From the NCBI GenBank assembly GCA_902836725.1, contig CADFRV010000093.1:1-9202 (forward strand): a stretch of 9,202 bases of DNA. Direction: 5' to 3'. The notes under the pieces were generated by a model that searched no databases, had not been told where the DNA came from, and saw only the letters and a program-made list of their open reading frames with translations. Made by a program: the position numbers and the translations under genes. How positions within the stretch are numbered: the first letter of the stretch is position 1; every line of letters starts with the position of its first letter. The stretch is from Muribaculaceae bacterium. GTDB lineage: Bacteria > Bacteroidota > Bacteroidia > Bacteroidales > Muribaculaceae. This document shows, piece by piece, positions 1-5,975 of the stretch.

Positions 1-16
1 AATTGGCTTCGCCACC

Positions 17-43
17 GCGAACCGCCCTGCGGGCGACTTTCGC
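17..43. other. GC-rich stem-loop near the window edge
   Basis: GCGAA (17-21) can pair with TTCGC (39-43), and inside that CGCCC (23-27) pairs with GGGCG (31-35) around a TGC loop. One unpaired base lies on the left arm and three on the right. A second small hairpin, GGC-TTC-GCC, sits at 5-13. No long T tract follows, so this is only a weak terminator candidate for a gene to the left. It could also be the 3' end of a structured RNA cut by the window edge. Confidence 0.35.
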
Positions 44-67
44 TATTATGTTTCGCCGAATATTTGT

Positions 68-75
68 TATATTTG
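68..75 (+). promoter_or_regulatory. Bacteroidetes -7 box TATATTTG
   Basis: TATATTTG matches the Bacteroidetes housekeeping sigma -7 consensus TAnnTTTG exactly, and a C follows it. Transcription would begin near base 82, giving a leader of about 16 nt before the ATG at 98. The -33 element is poor: no TTTG lies at the usual distance of about 20 bp. This would drive the three-gene operon 98-2805. Confidence 0.5.
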
Positions 76-97
76 CAGTCATTAAATGCATTAGACG

Positions 98-727
98 ATG
101 TTACAATTTATAACTACAGTATCTTCCCGCTTTTCTGTTCCGGAAGAAGTTCAGATGGTTCTTGAAGGCGGATGCCGCTGGATTCAGCTTGCACAGAACG
201 GATTTGCGGGTGATGAAAGTGCCAGACGTGACGTGGCGATGGAGATCGTGCCTATGTGCCAGGAAAAAGAAGCATTTTTCATTATAGAGGATGATCTTGA
301 TCTTGTGGAGGAGATGAAAGTGCACGGTCTTTTCATGCACGACAATTCACGGGCAAGCGTCATGGCGGCGCGTGAACGTCTCGGGGCGAATGCTGTGATC
401 GGTGTCGGGGCGCATTCATACGACGAGATTAAGAATCTTGCCGGTCTTGATGTGGATTACGTGACGGTGCCGGCGCCCGAGGAACGGGCTGACCGTGATG
501 CCTTTTATAAAGATCTGGCACAGAAACTTATCGCTGACAACATCAGTTTCCATATTGTGGCTGCCGGTGACTTCACTTCTGATAGCCTTGTGGAGCTTTT
601 CAAGGCTGGAGTCGCCGGTGTGGCGATGTCCGGTGAACTGGTCGGGCAGGAGGATCCTGTGGCGGCAACAGTTGCAGTGCTTGATGGACTTGGAAAGGCG
701 CGTGCGGCGGCTGATGCGTCTATGTGA
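98..727 (+). CDS. ThiE-like TIM-barrel protein with altered active site
   Basis: A 209-residue protein of the size and fold pattern of thiamine-phosphate synthase (ThiE). That enzyme joins the HMP-pyrimidine and thiazole-phosphate moieties to make thiamine phosphate. Visible landmarks in order are WIQLAQN (28-34), FFIIEDDLDL (60-69), GLFMHDN (77-83), VIGVGAHS (100-107), VDYVTV (119-124), VAAGDFT (154-160) and GVAGVAMSGEL (171-181). Key ThiE residues are changed: the Arg and Lys of the QLREK motif are Ala32 and Asn34, the IND motif reads IED (Glu64), and the TPTK pyrophosphate loop after DYV is absent. It is the first gene of the operon, 21 bp ahead of kdsB, and no other thiamine gene is present. 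Automated annotation would probably say thiamine phosphate synthase. I infer a divergent paralogue whose real substrate is unknown. The start is the first in-frame ATG that continues into the protein, about 16 nt after the predicted transcription start. Confidence 0.85.
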   Translation: MLQFITTVSSRFSVPEEVQMVLEGGCRWIQLAQNGFAGDESARRDVAMEIVPMCQEKEAFFIIEDDLDLVEEMKVHGLFMHDNSRASVMAARERLGANAVIGVGAHSYDEIKNLAGLDVDYVTVPAPEERADRDAFYKDLAQKLIADNISFHIVAAGDFTSDSLVELFKAGVAGVAMSGELVGQEDPVAATVAVLDGLGKARAAADASM

Positions 728-748
728 AATCTCAGATAAAGATATAGA

Positions 749-1513
749 ATGGAAAGACCTTTAAAGTTCGTAGGTATCATACCTGCCCGATATGCATCCA
801 CGAGATTTCCCGGTAAACCTTTGGCGATGCTCGGGGAGATGCCTATGATAGAGCGTGTGTACCGCAGGGTTTCGGAAGTGTTGCCCGAGGTTTGGGTAGC
901 GACGGATGACAACAGGATAGAGGAGGCTGTGAAATCTTTCGGGGGAAATGTAGTAATGACATCTCCCGATCACCGTAGCGGTACTGACCGTTGCCGTGAA
1001 GCATACGAACTGTGCGGGAGTGATGCCGAGGTCATTATCAATATCCAGGGTGACGAGCCATTCATAGATCCGTCGCAACTGAGACAGATTATGGACTGTT
1101 TCACTGACGATGCGACACAGATCGCGACACTTGTGCGTCCTTTCCCTGCAGATGGGGCCTATGCAGCTCTTGAAAATCCTAATTCACCTAAAGTTGCAGT
1201 GGATGCCAATGGATTCGCTATGCTTTTCAGCAGATCCGTGATTCCGTATCTGCGTGGCTTAGAGCGGGAGCTATGGCCGTCGCATATGCAGTATTACACC
1301 CATATAGGCATGTATGCCTACAGGGCAGATGTGCTCGGACGCATAACATCATTGCCGCAATCGTCGCTTGAGATAGCGGAGTCACTCGAACAGTTGCGCT
1401 GGCTCCAGAACGGATACCGTATAAAGGTTGGGGTAAGCGATTGCAAGACAATCGGAATTGATACCCCGGCAGATCTCGCGGCCGCACAGGATTACTTAAA
1501 AACACTTTCCTGA
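749..1513 (+). CDS. kdsB: 3-deoxy-manno-octulosonate cytidylyltransferase (CMP-KDO synthetase)
   Basis: KdsB activates KDO with CTP to give CMP-KDO and pyrophosphate, supplying the sugar that links lipid A to the LPS core. It is a cytoplasmic enzyme. The 254-residue length is normal for the family. The signature blocks are all present: the nucleotide-binding loop IPARYASTRFPGKPL (11-25), HRSGTDR (75-81), NIQGDEPF (98-105, with the metal-binding Asp), NPNSPKV (143-149), FSRSVIPY (160-167), HIGMYAY (185-191), SLEIAESLEQLRWL (206-219) and GIDTPADL (236-243). No catalytic residue looks damaged. The ATG at 749 places the usual short N terminus directly before the nucleotide-binding loop. It lies 21 bp after the ThiE-like gene and 11 bp before the M16-like gene, so the three are almost certainly co-transcribed. 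Its presence implies a Gram-negative envelope containing KDO. Confidence 0.97.
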   Translation: MERPLKFVGIIPARYASTRFPGKPLAMLGEMPMIERVYRRVSEVLPEVWVATDDNRIEEAVKSFGGNVVMTSPDHRSGTDRCREAYELCGSDAEVIINIQGDEPFIDPSQLRQIMDCFTDDATQIATLVRPFPADGAYAALENPNSPKVAVDANGFAMLFSRSVIPYLRGLERELWPSHMQYYTHIGMYAYRADVLGRITSLPQSSLEIAESLEQLRWLQNGYRIKVGVSDCKTIGIDTPADLAAAQDYLKTLS

Positions 1514-1524
1514 TATAATTGACT

Positions 1525-2805
1525 ATGGAACCGGACAGGATCAATGCACCGGAAATAAGGCAGATCGAAGCGAAGCAGTTGCCGGAAGTTACAAGAACAG
1601 TGCTTTCAAACGGTGTGGAGCTTGTACTGCTTGACAGTGGTGTTCAGCCAGTGAACCGCATCACATTCTGTTGGGGTGCGGGGAGCGTGGATGTAGACGA
1701 TTGTGCTGCATACAACCTGATGTGCCAGATGCTTACTGAGGGTACCGATAGCCGTGGCGGGGCAGAGATTTCAGATATTTTCGAGACTTGCGGCGCATGG
1801 GTAAATGTGGATGCCGGACAGCATGCCACACTATTCAACATCTATATGCTGAACCATACGGCCGATGAGATATTGCCGGTTGTAGGTGAGATAATAGAGA
1901 ATGCGTCGTTTCCAGATGAAACGCTTGCGCCTCTGAAAGAGAAACGGGCATCAGCCGCGGAACTTTCTTTAAAAAAGGTGAAGACGCTTGCGCAGATCGG
2001 CTCCAATATACTGGTTTTCGGCGAGAATCATCCGAGAAGCAGGTTCGTCAGCGGAGAGGAATACCGGAAAGTAACGCGTGACGATGTGATCATGATGTAC
2101 CGCAGGCTGATAAAGGGGAGAGTGCCGAAGGTCTATGTCAGCGGTATGATCGGTGAGGAACTTCTTGACAAGATCATGCGCATGGTGTGCGGCATACATT
2201 TCGACAGCGACGGAATTACACGCCGTATTCTGCCACCTGATTCTGCTCCAGCTGAAGCCGTCCGGCACATGCATCTGGAAGGATCACTGCAGACAGCATT
2301 GCGAGTGACGATACCGGCGATCCCTATGGGACATCCCGATTATCATCTGCTGAAGGTGACGGTTTTTGCCCTCGGTGGATATTTCGGCAGCAGACTCATG
2401 AGTGTGATAAGGGAGGAGAAAGGATACACTTATGGAATTTCAGCCGTGTTGTCATCATATATGGAAGGGTCGTTCATCAACATAGCATGCGAGGCCGACA
2501 ACCGGTATCTCGAAGATGTCAAGCGTGAAATACGCAATGAGATAGAGCGTCTTTCGACTAATCCGCCCGATGAGGAGGAGCTTGGGATAATACGCAATAC
2601 CATGATGAGTCAGATCGCAAATATGTTTGATTCCCCGTTCTCAATAATGGACCATTGGATTTTCATTGACAGTTTCGGGCCGGAGGCTAACAATACGGCC
2701 GAACGCATGAAACTACTTCATACCATAACGCCGGAACAGATAGCCGCCACTGCCAGGAAGTACCTTGCGGGCGCATCATGGCTTGTGGCTTCGGCAGGCG
2801 GATGA
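1525..2805 (+). CDS. M16-family (insulinase/pitrilysin) protein lacking the zinc motif
   Basis: A 426-residue two-half protein of the M16B type, with no signal peptide, so probably cytoplasmic. The N-terminal half keeps the context of the metal site (MLTEGT at 69-74), but where family members have HxxEH it reads NLMCQ (64-68), so all three motif residues are replaced. The C-terminal half keeps the conserved block GGYFGSRLMSVIREEKGYTY (284-303), including the Arg296/Tyr303 pair. M16B peptidases can be heterodimers of a zinc-bearing subunit and an inactive Arg/Tyr-bearing subunit. This protein looks like the second kind, but no zinc-bearing partner is in the window. It could also act alone as a chaperone or binding protein. 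The ATG at 1525 is preferred over a TTG six bases upstream. It follows kdsB by 11 bp and converges with the minus-strand gene, leaving a 26-bp gap. Confidence 0.88.
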   Translation: MEPDRINAPEIRQIEAKQLPEVTRTVLSNGVELVLLDSGVQPVNRITFCWGAGSVDVDDCAAYNLMCQMLTEGTDSRGGAEISDIFETCGAWVNVDAGQHATLFNIYMLNHTADEILPVVGEIIENASFPDETLAPLKEKRASAAELSLKKVKTLAQIGSNILVFGENHPRSRFVSGEEYRKVTRDDVIMMYRRLIKGRVPKVYVSGMIGEELLDKIMRMVCGIHFDSDGITRRILPPDSAPAEAVRHMHLEGSLQTALRVTIPAIPMGHPDYHLLKVTVFALGGYFGSRLMSVIREEKGYTYGISAVLSSYMEGSFINIACEADNRYLEDVKREIRNEIERLSTNPPDEEELGIIRNTMMSQIANMFDSPFSIMDHWIFIDSFGPEANNTAERMKLLHTITPEQIAATARKYLAGASWLVASAGG

Positions 2806-2831
2806 TGGATCAGCAGGGGTATGCCGTCCTG

Positions 2832-3836
2832 TCAGAATGTCGCAGAAAATGAGATTCCGAGCGACGGGGAATAACCGGGAGCCGGATTCGGTATGAGAAG
2901 TGGCTGCGACTGTAGGCATCCCGGTCCTATGGTGCGGCATGTGCCTGGGCTTAGCCATCCGATAACTTCATTTACCGGATCCAGGAAGAAAGCGAGTATG
3001 TGTCCGATATAAGGGGATCCCATAATTTCGTAATTCCGGTCGACTATCAGGCGTTTAAGGCGGTAAAATCCTTCGCCTATCACACTGCCGACGAGAGGTG
3101 TGACGAAAAGATCCTGATATGAAGGCCTTTCCATACATGCCTCAATGCCGAATTCCCATCCGACTGTGGAAATCATGGCGCTGTAGAGCATCGACTGCCA
3201 GAAATTGAATCCGCAGGTGCGCGCGCACATGAAATACGCGGCGCCCGCATAGGGATGGAGCACCCAGTTGAACATGAACTTGTCGTGGTCCCATTCAGGC
3301 CCTTTCTTGAAAATATTACGGAACCATCTTTTATAGAACGGCACACCGGTGATGTCGGCGCGGTTCCATGCCGTGGCATCCTCAGGGAGGCATTCGAGCA
3401 CGAACAGTGTGGCTATATAGGCGCCGGTCACCACGGCAGTGTTTATCCACATGCCGTGCCACCAGGGATCGCTCCCGGTCCATGACAGTGGCTGGGAATA
3501 GATGGAGCGCGGATGCCCTTCTATGATGGCGATAGTGTCGCGGGAACTGTATGGCGCGTCAACTCCCAATTTGGGAGCTTCCGGTGGATCATAAGACTCT
3601 TCTTGCGCGATCTCTTCGGGAATATTGGTATCGATAATGCTTGTGGCAGGCTCATTTTCTATTACGAGCGGTGAAATAGAGTCGGCTTGCGCCTCATGTC
3701 TCGCAATTTCCGGCGATATGCCAACGATAGAGTCCGCTGGCTCATCAGCATGTGACACTCCGCCACATACGGAAAGCAATGCCATTGTAAAACAGCATGG
3801 TATGATGCCTCTGATATTGTCAAGATGGATCTTCAT
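2832..3836 (-). CDS. DUF3943 domain envelope protein
   Basis: A 334-residue exported protein of unknown function. Residues 1-30 look like a signal peptide: a hydrophobic stretch around 11-27 ending in VSHA before an acidic segment. A Pro/Glu/Asp-rich linker (31-110) holds an imperfect duplication beginning EPADSI (32-37) and EPATSI (62-67). The conserved part has a hydrophobic helix (about 133-149) and the DUF3943-type blocks HPYAGAAYFMCAR (194-206), WEFGIE (227-232), PSYQDLFVTPLVGS (238-251) and IGEGFY (253-258). The chain ends in FSATF, and a terminal Phe is common in outer-membrane beta proteins, which hints at that location. LSVC (21-24) is a poor lipobox because of Val before the Cys. 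It stands alone, convergent with the M16-like gene and divergent from the permease. The only minus-strand promoter hint is TTGTTTTG at 3875-3868, one base off consensus. Role unknown. Confidence 0.85.
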   Translation of the reverse strand: MKIHLDNIRGIIPCCFTMALLSVCGGVSHADEPADSIVGISPEIARHEAQADSISPLVIENEPATSIIDTNIPEEIAQEESYDPPEAPKLGVDAPYSSRDTIAIIEGHPRSIYSQPLSWTGSDPWWHGMWINTAVVTGAYIATLFVLECLPEDATAWNRADITGVPFYKRWFRNIFKKGPEWDHDKFMFNWVLHPYAGAAYFMCARTCGFNFWQSMLYSAMISTVGWEFGIEACMERPSYQDLFVTPLVGSVIGEGFYRLKRLIVDRNYEIMGSPYIGHILAFFLDPVNEVIGWLSPGTCRTIGPGCLQSQPLLIPNPAPGYSPSLGISFSATF

Positions 3837-3846
3837 CGGTTGAAAC

Positions 3847-3868
3847 GTTAATTATTTACATTATTAAC
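3847..3868. repeat. Inverted repeat GTTAAT-N10-ATTAAC between divergent genes
   Basis: GTTAAT (3847-3852) and ATTAAC (3863-3868) form perfect 6-bp arms with an AT-rich 10-bp spacer. It lies just upstream of the DUF3943 gene, where a minus-strand promoter would sit. Its size and position fit an operator, but in such AT-rich sequence chance is a real alternative. Confidence 0.3.
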
Positions 3869-3889
3869 AAAACAACATGCCGCTTTGAT

Positions 3890-3921
3890 TTTGTCGGTTA
3901 CATTAAATATTCGTAGCTTTG
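3890..3921 (+). promoter_or_regulatory. Bacteroidetes promoter TTTG-N20-TAGCTTTG
   Basis: TTTG (3890-3893) is followed after 20 bp by TAGCTTTG (3914-3921). Both match the Bacteroidetes -33 and -7 consensus elements exactly at the usual spacing. The transcription start is expected near 3928. This is the clearest promoter in the window. It rules out any start codon inside it, including an in-frame TTG at 3919, and so supports the permease start at 3967. Confidence 0.75.
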
Positions 3922-3966
3922 TTCCTAATTACGGTGGCGCAGGTGGGTTTTTGTATTAAGATAAAT

Positions 3967-5226
3967 ATGTCAGTCAGTTCATTTATAAGCAATCGTCTTT
4001 CGCTCAGGGATGGCAGGAACCGGAAATTCTCGCCGGCCATAATCGTGGCCATTGCGGGAGTCGCCATGGCTTTTTTCGTGATGATGCTTTCAATAGCTGT
4101 TGTCGGAGGCTTCAAAAGCGAGATAACCCGTAAGATCATGGGATTCGATGCCCAGATAAGCGTCATGCCGTTGCAGGCTTTTTATGGTTCCGATAATACG
4201 GGCATGACATATGAGGAGGGTATTAAACAGGCGGTGGAGGATGCAGGAGCACGCTGTGGGATAAACAACAGTCTGTCTGTGGCGCTGTCCGTGTCAGAAA
4301 CCGGAATGCTGAAGACGGCCGATAATTTCCAGGGATTGGAATTCAGGGCGGTCGGAGAGGGGGGTGATGACGCTTTTATGAAATCGGTATTGAAAGAAGG
4401 TAGACTGGTGACCGATTCTGTGCCGAACGGCATTGTGATATCTCGGAAAACAGCTGATCGCCTCGGCCTTTCCCTTGATGATAAGGTAGACGCATATTTT
4501 ATCAAGGATGGTGTCGTCAGGCCACGTCGTTTCCAGGTGACAGGCATTTATTCAAGCGGTTTCGGGGATTATGACGAGGCGATAGTTTTTGCCCCTTATG
4601 TAACAATAGCGAAACTTCACGGGTTTGATGCCGGGAGGGGAGACCGTCTGGAGATAAGCGGTCTTGATGTGGGCGCGATCGCACCGTTTGCACATGAACT
4701 CCAGAGTGCGCTGATGGATGCTTATGGCGATGGCCGGATATCAGAGGCGATGGCTGTAAACAGCGTGCTGACTACGGGAGCCGCTTATTTCAACTGGCTT
4801 GCATTGCTTGACACGAATGTGGTGGTAATTTTGATTCTGATGGGCTGTGTGAGCGGTTTCATGCTGATAACCTGTGTGATAATCCTCATATTGCAACGGG
4901 TCAGGATGGTGGGTATCCTGAAATCGGTCGGTGCATGCGACAGCCAGATAAGGGGGATCTTCATGCGGCTTGGAGCAAGGGTCATATTCTCAGGTCTGGC
5001 AATCGGTAATGTGCTCGGCCTGCTTGTGATCTGGATCCAGGCTCGCTGGCATCTGCTGCCGCTTGATCCGGAGTCGTACTATCTCACATCTGTGCCGGTC
5101 GAATTCAACATATGGAGCTGGCTCGCATTGAATGCGGGTATAATTGTGCTGTCATATGCCCTGATGCTTCTGCCGGCAGGTATGATAAGCCGTCTGTCTC
5201 CTGTAAAGATTCTCCGATTCGAGTGA
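3967..5226 (+). CDS. FtsX/LolE-type ABC transporter permease
   Basis: A 419-residue inner-membrane protein with MacB/LolC/LolE architecture. It has a short cytoplasmic N terminus, TM1 at about 24-47, a large periplasmic domain (about 48-280), then TM2 (284-309), TM3 (335-358) and TM4 (383-405). The cytoplasmic loop QRVRMVGILKSVGACDSQ (310-327) is the typical coupling segment that contacts the ATPase, and the C terminus SPVKILRFE is the usual family ending. Such permeases work with a LolD-like ATPase. LolC/E proteins extract lipoproteins from the inner membrane for transfer to LolA, and MacB-like relatives drive efflux. No ATPase or periplasmic partner gene is adjacent, so the exact role is inferred; LolC/E is favoured by the single-chain four-helix layout. 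The start is the ATG at 3967, because an in-frame upstream TTG at 3919 lies inside the -7 box. It appears to be transcribed as a single gene. Confidence 0.9.
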   Translation: MSVSSFISNRLSLRDGRNRKFSPAIIVAIAGVAMAFFVMMLSIAVVGGFKSEITRKIMGFDAQISVMPLQAFYGSDNTGMTYEEGIKQAVEDAGARCGINNSLSVALSVSETGMLKTADNFQGLEFRAVGEGGDDAFMKSVLKEGRLVTDSVPNGIVISRKTADRLGLSLDDKVDAYFIKDGVVRPRRFQVTGIYSSGFGDYDEAIVFAPYVTIAKLHGFDAGRGDRLEISGLDVGAIAPFAHELQSALMDAYGDGRISEAMAVNSVLTTGAAYFNWLALLDTNVVVILILMGCVSGFMLITCVIILILQRVRMVGILKSVGACDSQIRGIFMRLGARVIFSGLAIGNVLGLLVIWIQARWHLLPLDPESYYLTSVPVEFNIWSWLALNAGIIVLSYALMLLPAGMISRLSPVKILRFE

Positions 5227-5240
5227 TGCGGCAGTAATAT

Positions 5241-5264
5241 CACCCGCGGATACAGGTGTTTTTT
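5241..5264 (+). terminator. Weak candidate terminator after the permease gene
   Basis: CACC (5241-5244) can pair with GGTG (5255-5258) around a 10-nt loop, followed directly by six T residues (5259-5264). It lies 15-38 bp after the permease stop, the right place for an intrinsic terminator. A 4-bp stem is short, so confidence is low. Confidence 0.3.
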
Positions 5265-5316
5265 AACCTTTGTCAGCATTGCGGCAGACTTTTTGGCTTC
5301 ATTTTTGTTATATGAT

Positions 5317-5370
5317 CAAGAGACGCCTTTTCAGGCCTTTCGGCAATTGATGTCAGGGGCGGTTCTCTTG
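5317..5370. other. Branched stem-loop in the permease-rsfS intergenic region
   Basis: CAAGAG (5317-5322) pairs with CTCTTG (5365-5370), and one T-A pair extends this outward. After a small internal bulge (A against GTT), CGCC (5324-5327) pairs with GGCG (5358-5361). The 30-nt apical region holds a further mini-hairpin, GCC-TTTC-GGC (5335-5344). No T tract follows directly. It lies in the 276-bp gap 5227-5502, upstream of the rsfS promoter. It could be part of the permease 3' end, a small RNA, or chance. No recognised RNA family fits. Confidence 0.4.
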
Positions 5371-5415
5371 ACGTCCGTTTAAAAATTTTTAAATGAACGC
5401 TAATAAAAAAATAAT

Positions 5416-5423
5416 TATCTTTG
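5416..5423 (+). promoter_or_regulatory. -7 box TATCTTTG of the rsfS-ftsH operon
   Basis: TATCTTTG is an exact match to TAnnTTTG and is followed by C. It is preceded by an A/T-rich tract (about 5378-5415, with runs of A and T) that could act as an UP-like element. No good TTTG is found at the -33 position. Transcription would start near 5430, giving a leader of about 73 nt before rsfS. Confidence 0.55.
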
Positions 5424-5436
5424 CATCTTGAAAAAA

Positions 5437-5483
5437 AGTTCCTGAACCGCATACAGGTACGTTTACAATGATAGTCAGGAACT
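5437..5483 (+). promoter_or_regulatory. 9-bp leader hairpin upstream of rsfS
   Basis: AGTTCCTGA (5437-5445) and TCAGGAACT (5475-5483) are perfect 9-bp complementary arms with a 29-nt loop. The element begins about 7 nt after the predicted transcription start and ends 19 nt before the rsfS ATG, so it fills most of the 5' leader. It could stabilise the transcript or regulate translation of rsfS and perhaps ftsH. No known riboswitch or leader family is recognised. Confidence 0.5.
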
Positions 5484-5502
5484 GAAAAACTATTTATCAC
5501 GA

Positions 5503-5901
5503 ATGTCAGAAACAGCAGTAAAAAATACAGAGACCACGACACGGGAAGCTGCAGTGTCTCCCCGTTCGCTTATAGTAGAAGCAATACAGAATAAGAAAGG
5601 AAAGGGGATCACTATAATGGATCTTAGCCGTATAGAGTCTGCCCCGGCACACGAGTTTATAATATGCGAGGGACGCACACCTCAGCAAGTGGCTGCGATT
5701 GCAGACAACGTGCGTGAGGAACTTCTTGAGAAAGCCCACATAAAGCCGTACAATTACGACGGTTACCGCAACGCGAGCTGGATCGTGATCGACTATGGCT
5801 CTACGCTTGTACATGTGTTTGTTCCCGAGCAACGCAATCTATATAATCTGGAAGAGCTTTGGAGCGATTCACTGATAGCCGAGATACCCGATCTTGACTG
5901 A
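5503..5901 (+). CDS. rsfS: Ribosomal silencing factor RsfS (RsfA/Iojap family)
   Basis: RsfS binds ribosomal protein uL14 on the 50S subunit and blocks subunit joining, lowering translation in stationary phase or starvation. This 132-residue protein carries the family blocks: KGKGITIMDLS (32-42), the strand EFIICEG (51-57), RTPQQVAAIADNV (58-70), and the C-terminal core WIVIDYGSTLVHVF (93-106) followed by EQRNLYNLEELW (109-120). A poorly conserved 20-residue N-terminal extension (Thr/Glu/Ala-rich) precedes the domain. The ATG at 5503 is the only reasonable start; no strong Shine-Dalgarno is seen, as usual in Bacteroidetes. It is first in a unit with ftsH, 74 bp downstream. I recall rsfS-ftsH as a common Bacteroidetes pairing, linking translation control to membrane protein quality control. 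Confidence 0.95.
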   Translation: MSETAVKNTETTTREAAVSPRSLIVEAIQNKKGKGITIMDLSRIESAPAHEFIICEGRTPQQVAAIADNVREELLEKAHIKPYNYDGYRNASWIVIDYGSTLVHVFVPEQRNLYNLEELWSDSLIAEIPDLD

Positions 5902-5975
5902 ACGGCATGTATTAATGAGGGATCTTCCAGGACCCATATACATCATCACATCACATCCCAGAATTTCAATCAGAC

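Noticed and set aside
86..94. Minimal upstream frame ATG-CAT-TAG before the first gene
   Set aside because: A two-codon frame in an AT-rich leader is easily a chance event, and nothing else supports a regulatory role.
505..912. 135-codon minus-strand open frame across the ThiE-like/kdsB junction
   Set aside because: It is antisense to two well-supported genes, with low-complexity Ser/Thr/Ala content and no domain.
3765..3776. Lipobox-like LSVC in the DUF3943 protein
   Set aside because: Val at the position before Cys is a poor lipobox fit, and a standard cleavage site after VSHA lies six residues further on.
3919..3966. N-terminal extension of the permease from a TTG codon
   Set aside because: The TTG is part of an exact -7 promoter element, so the transcript would start downstream of it.
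5273..5542. 89-codon minus-strand open frame with a hydrophobic start in the permease-rsfS gap
   Set aside because: The hydrophobic stretch is the complement of A-rich promoter and leader sequence. It overlaps the rsfS start and has no promoter or homologous motif.
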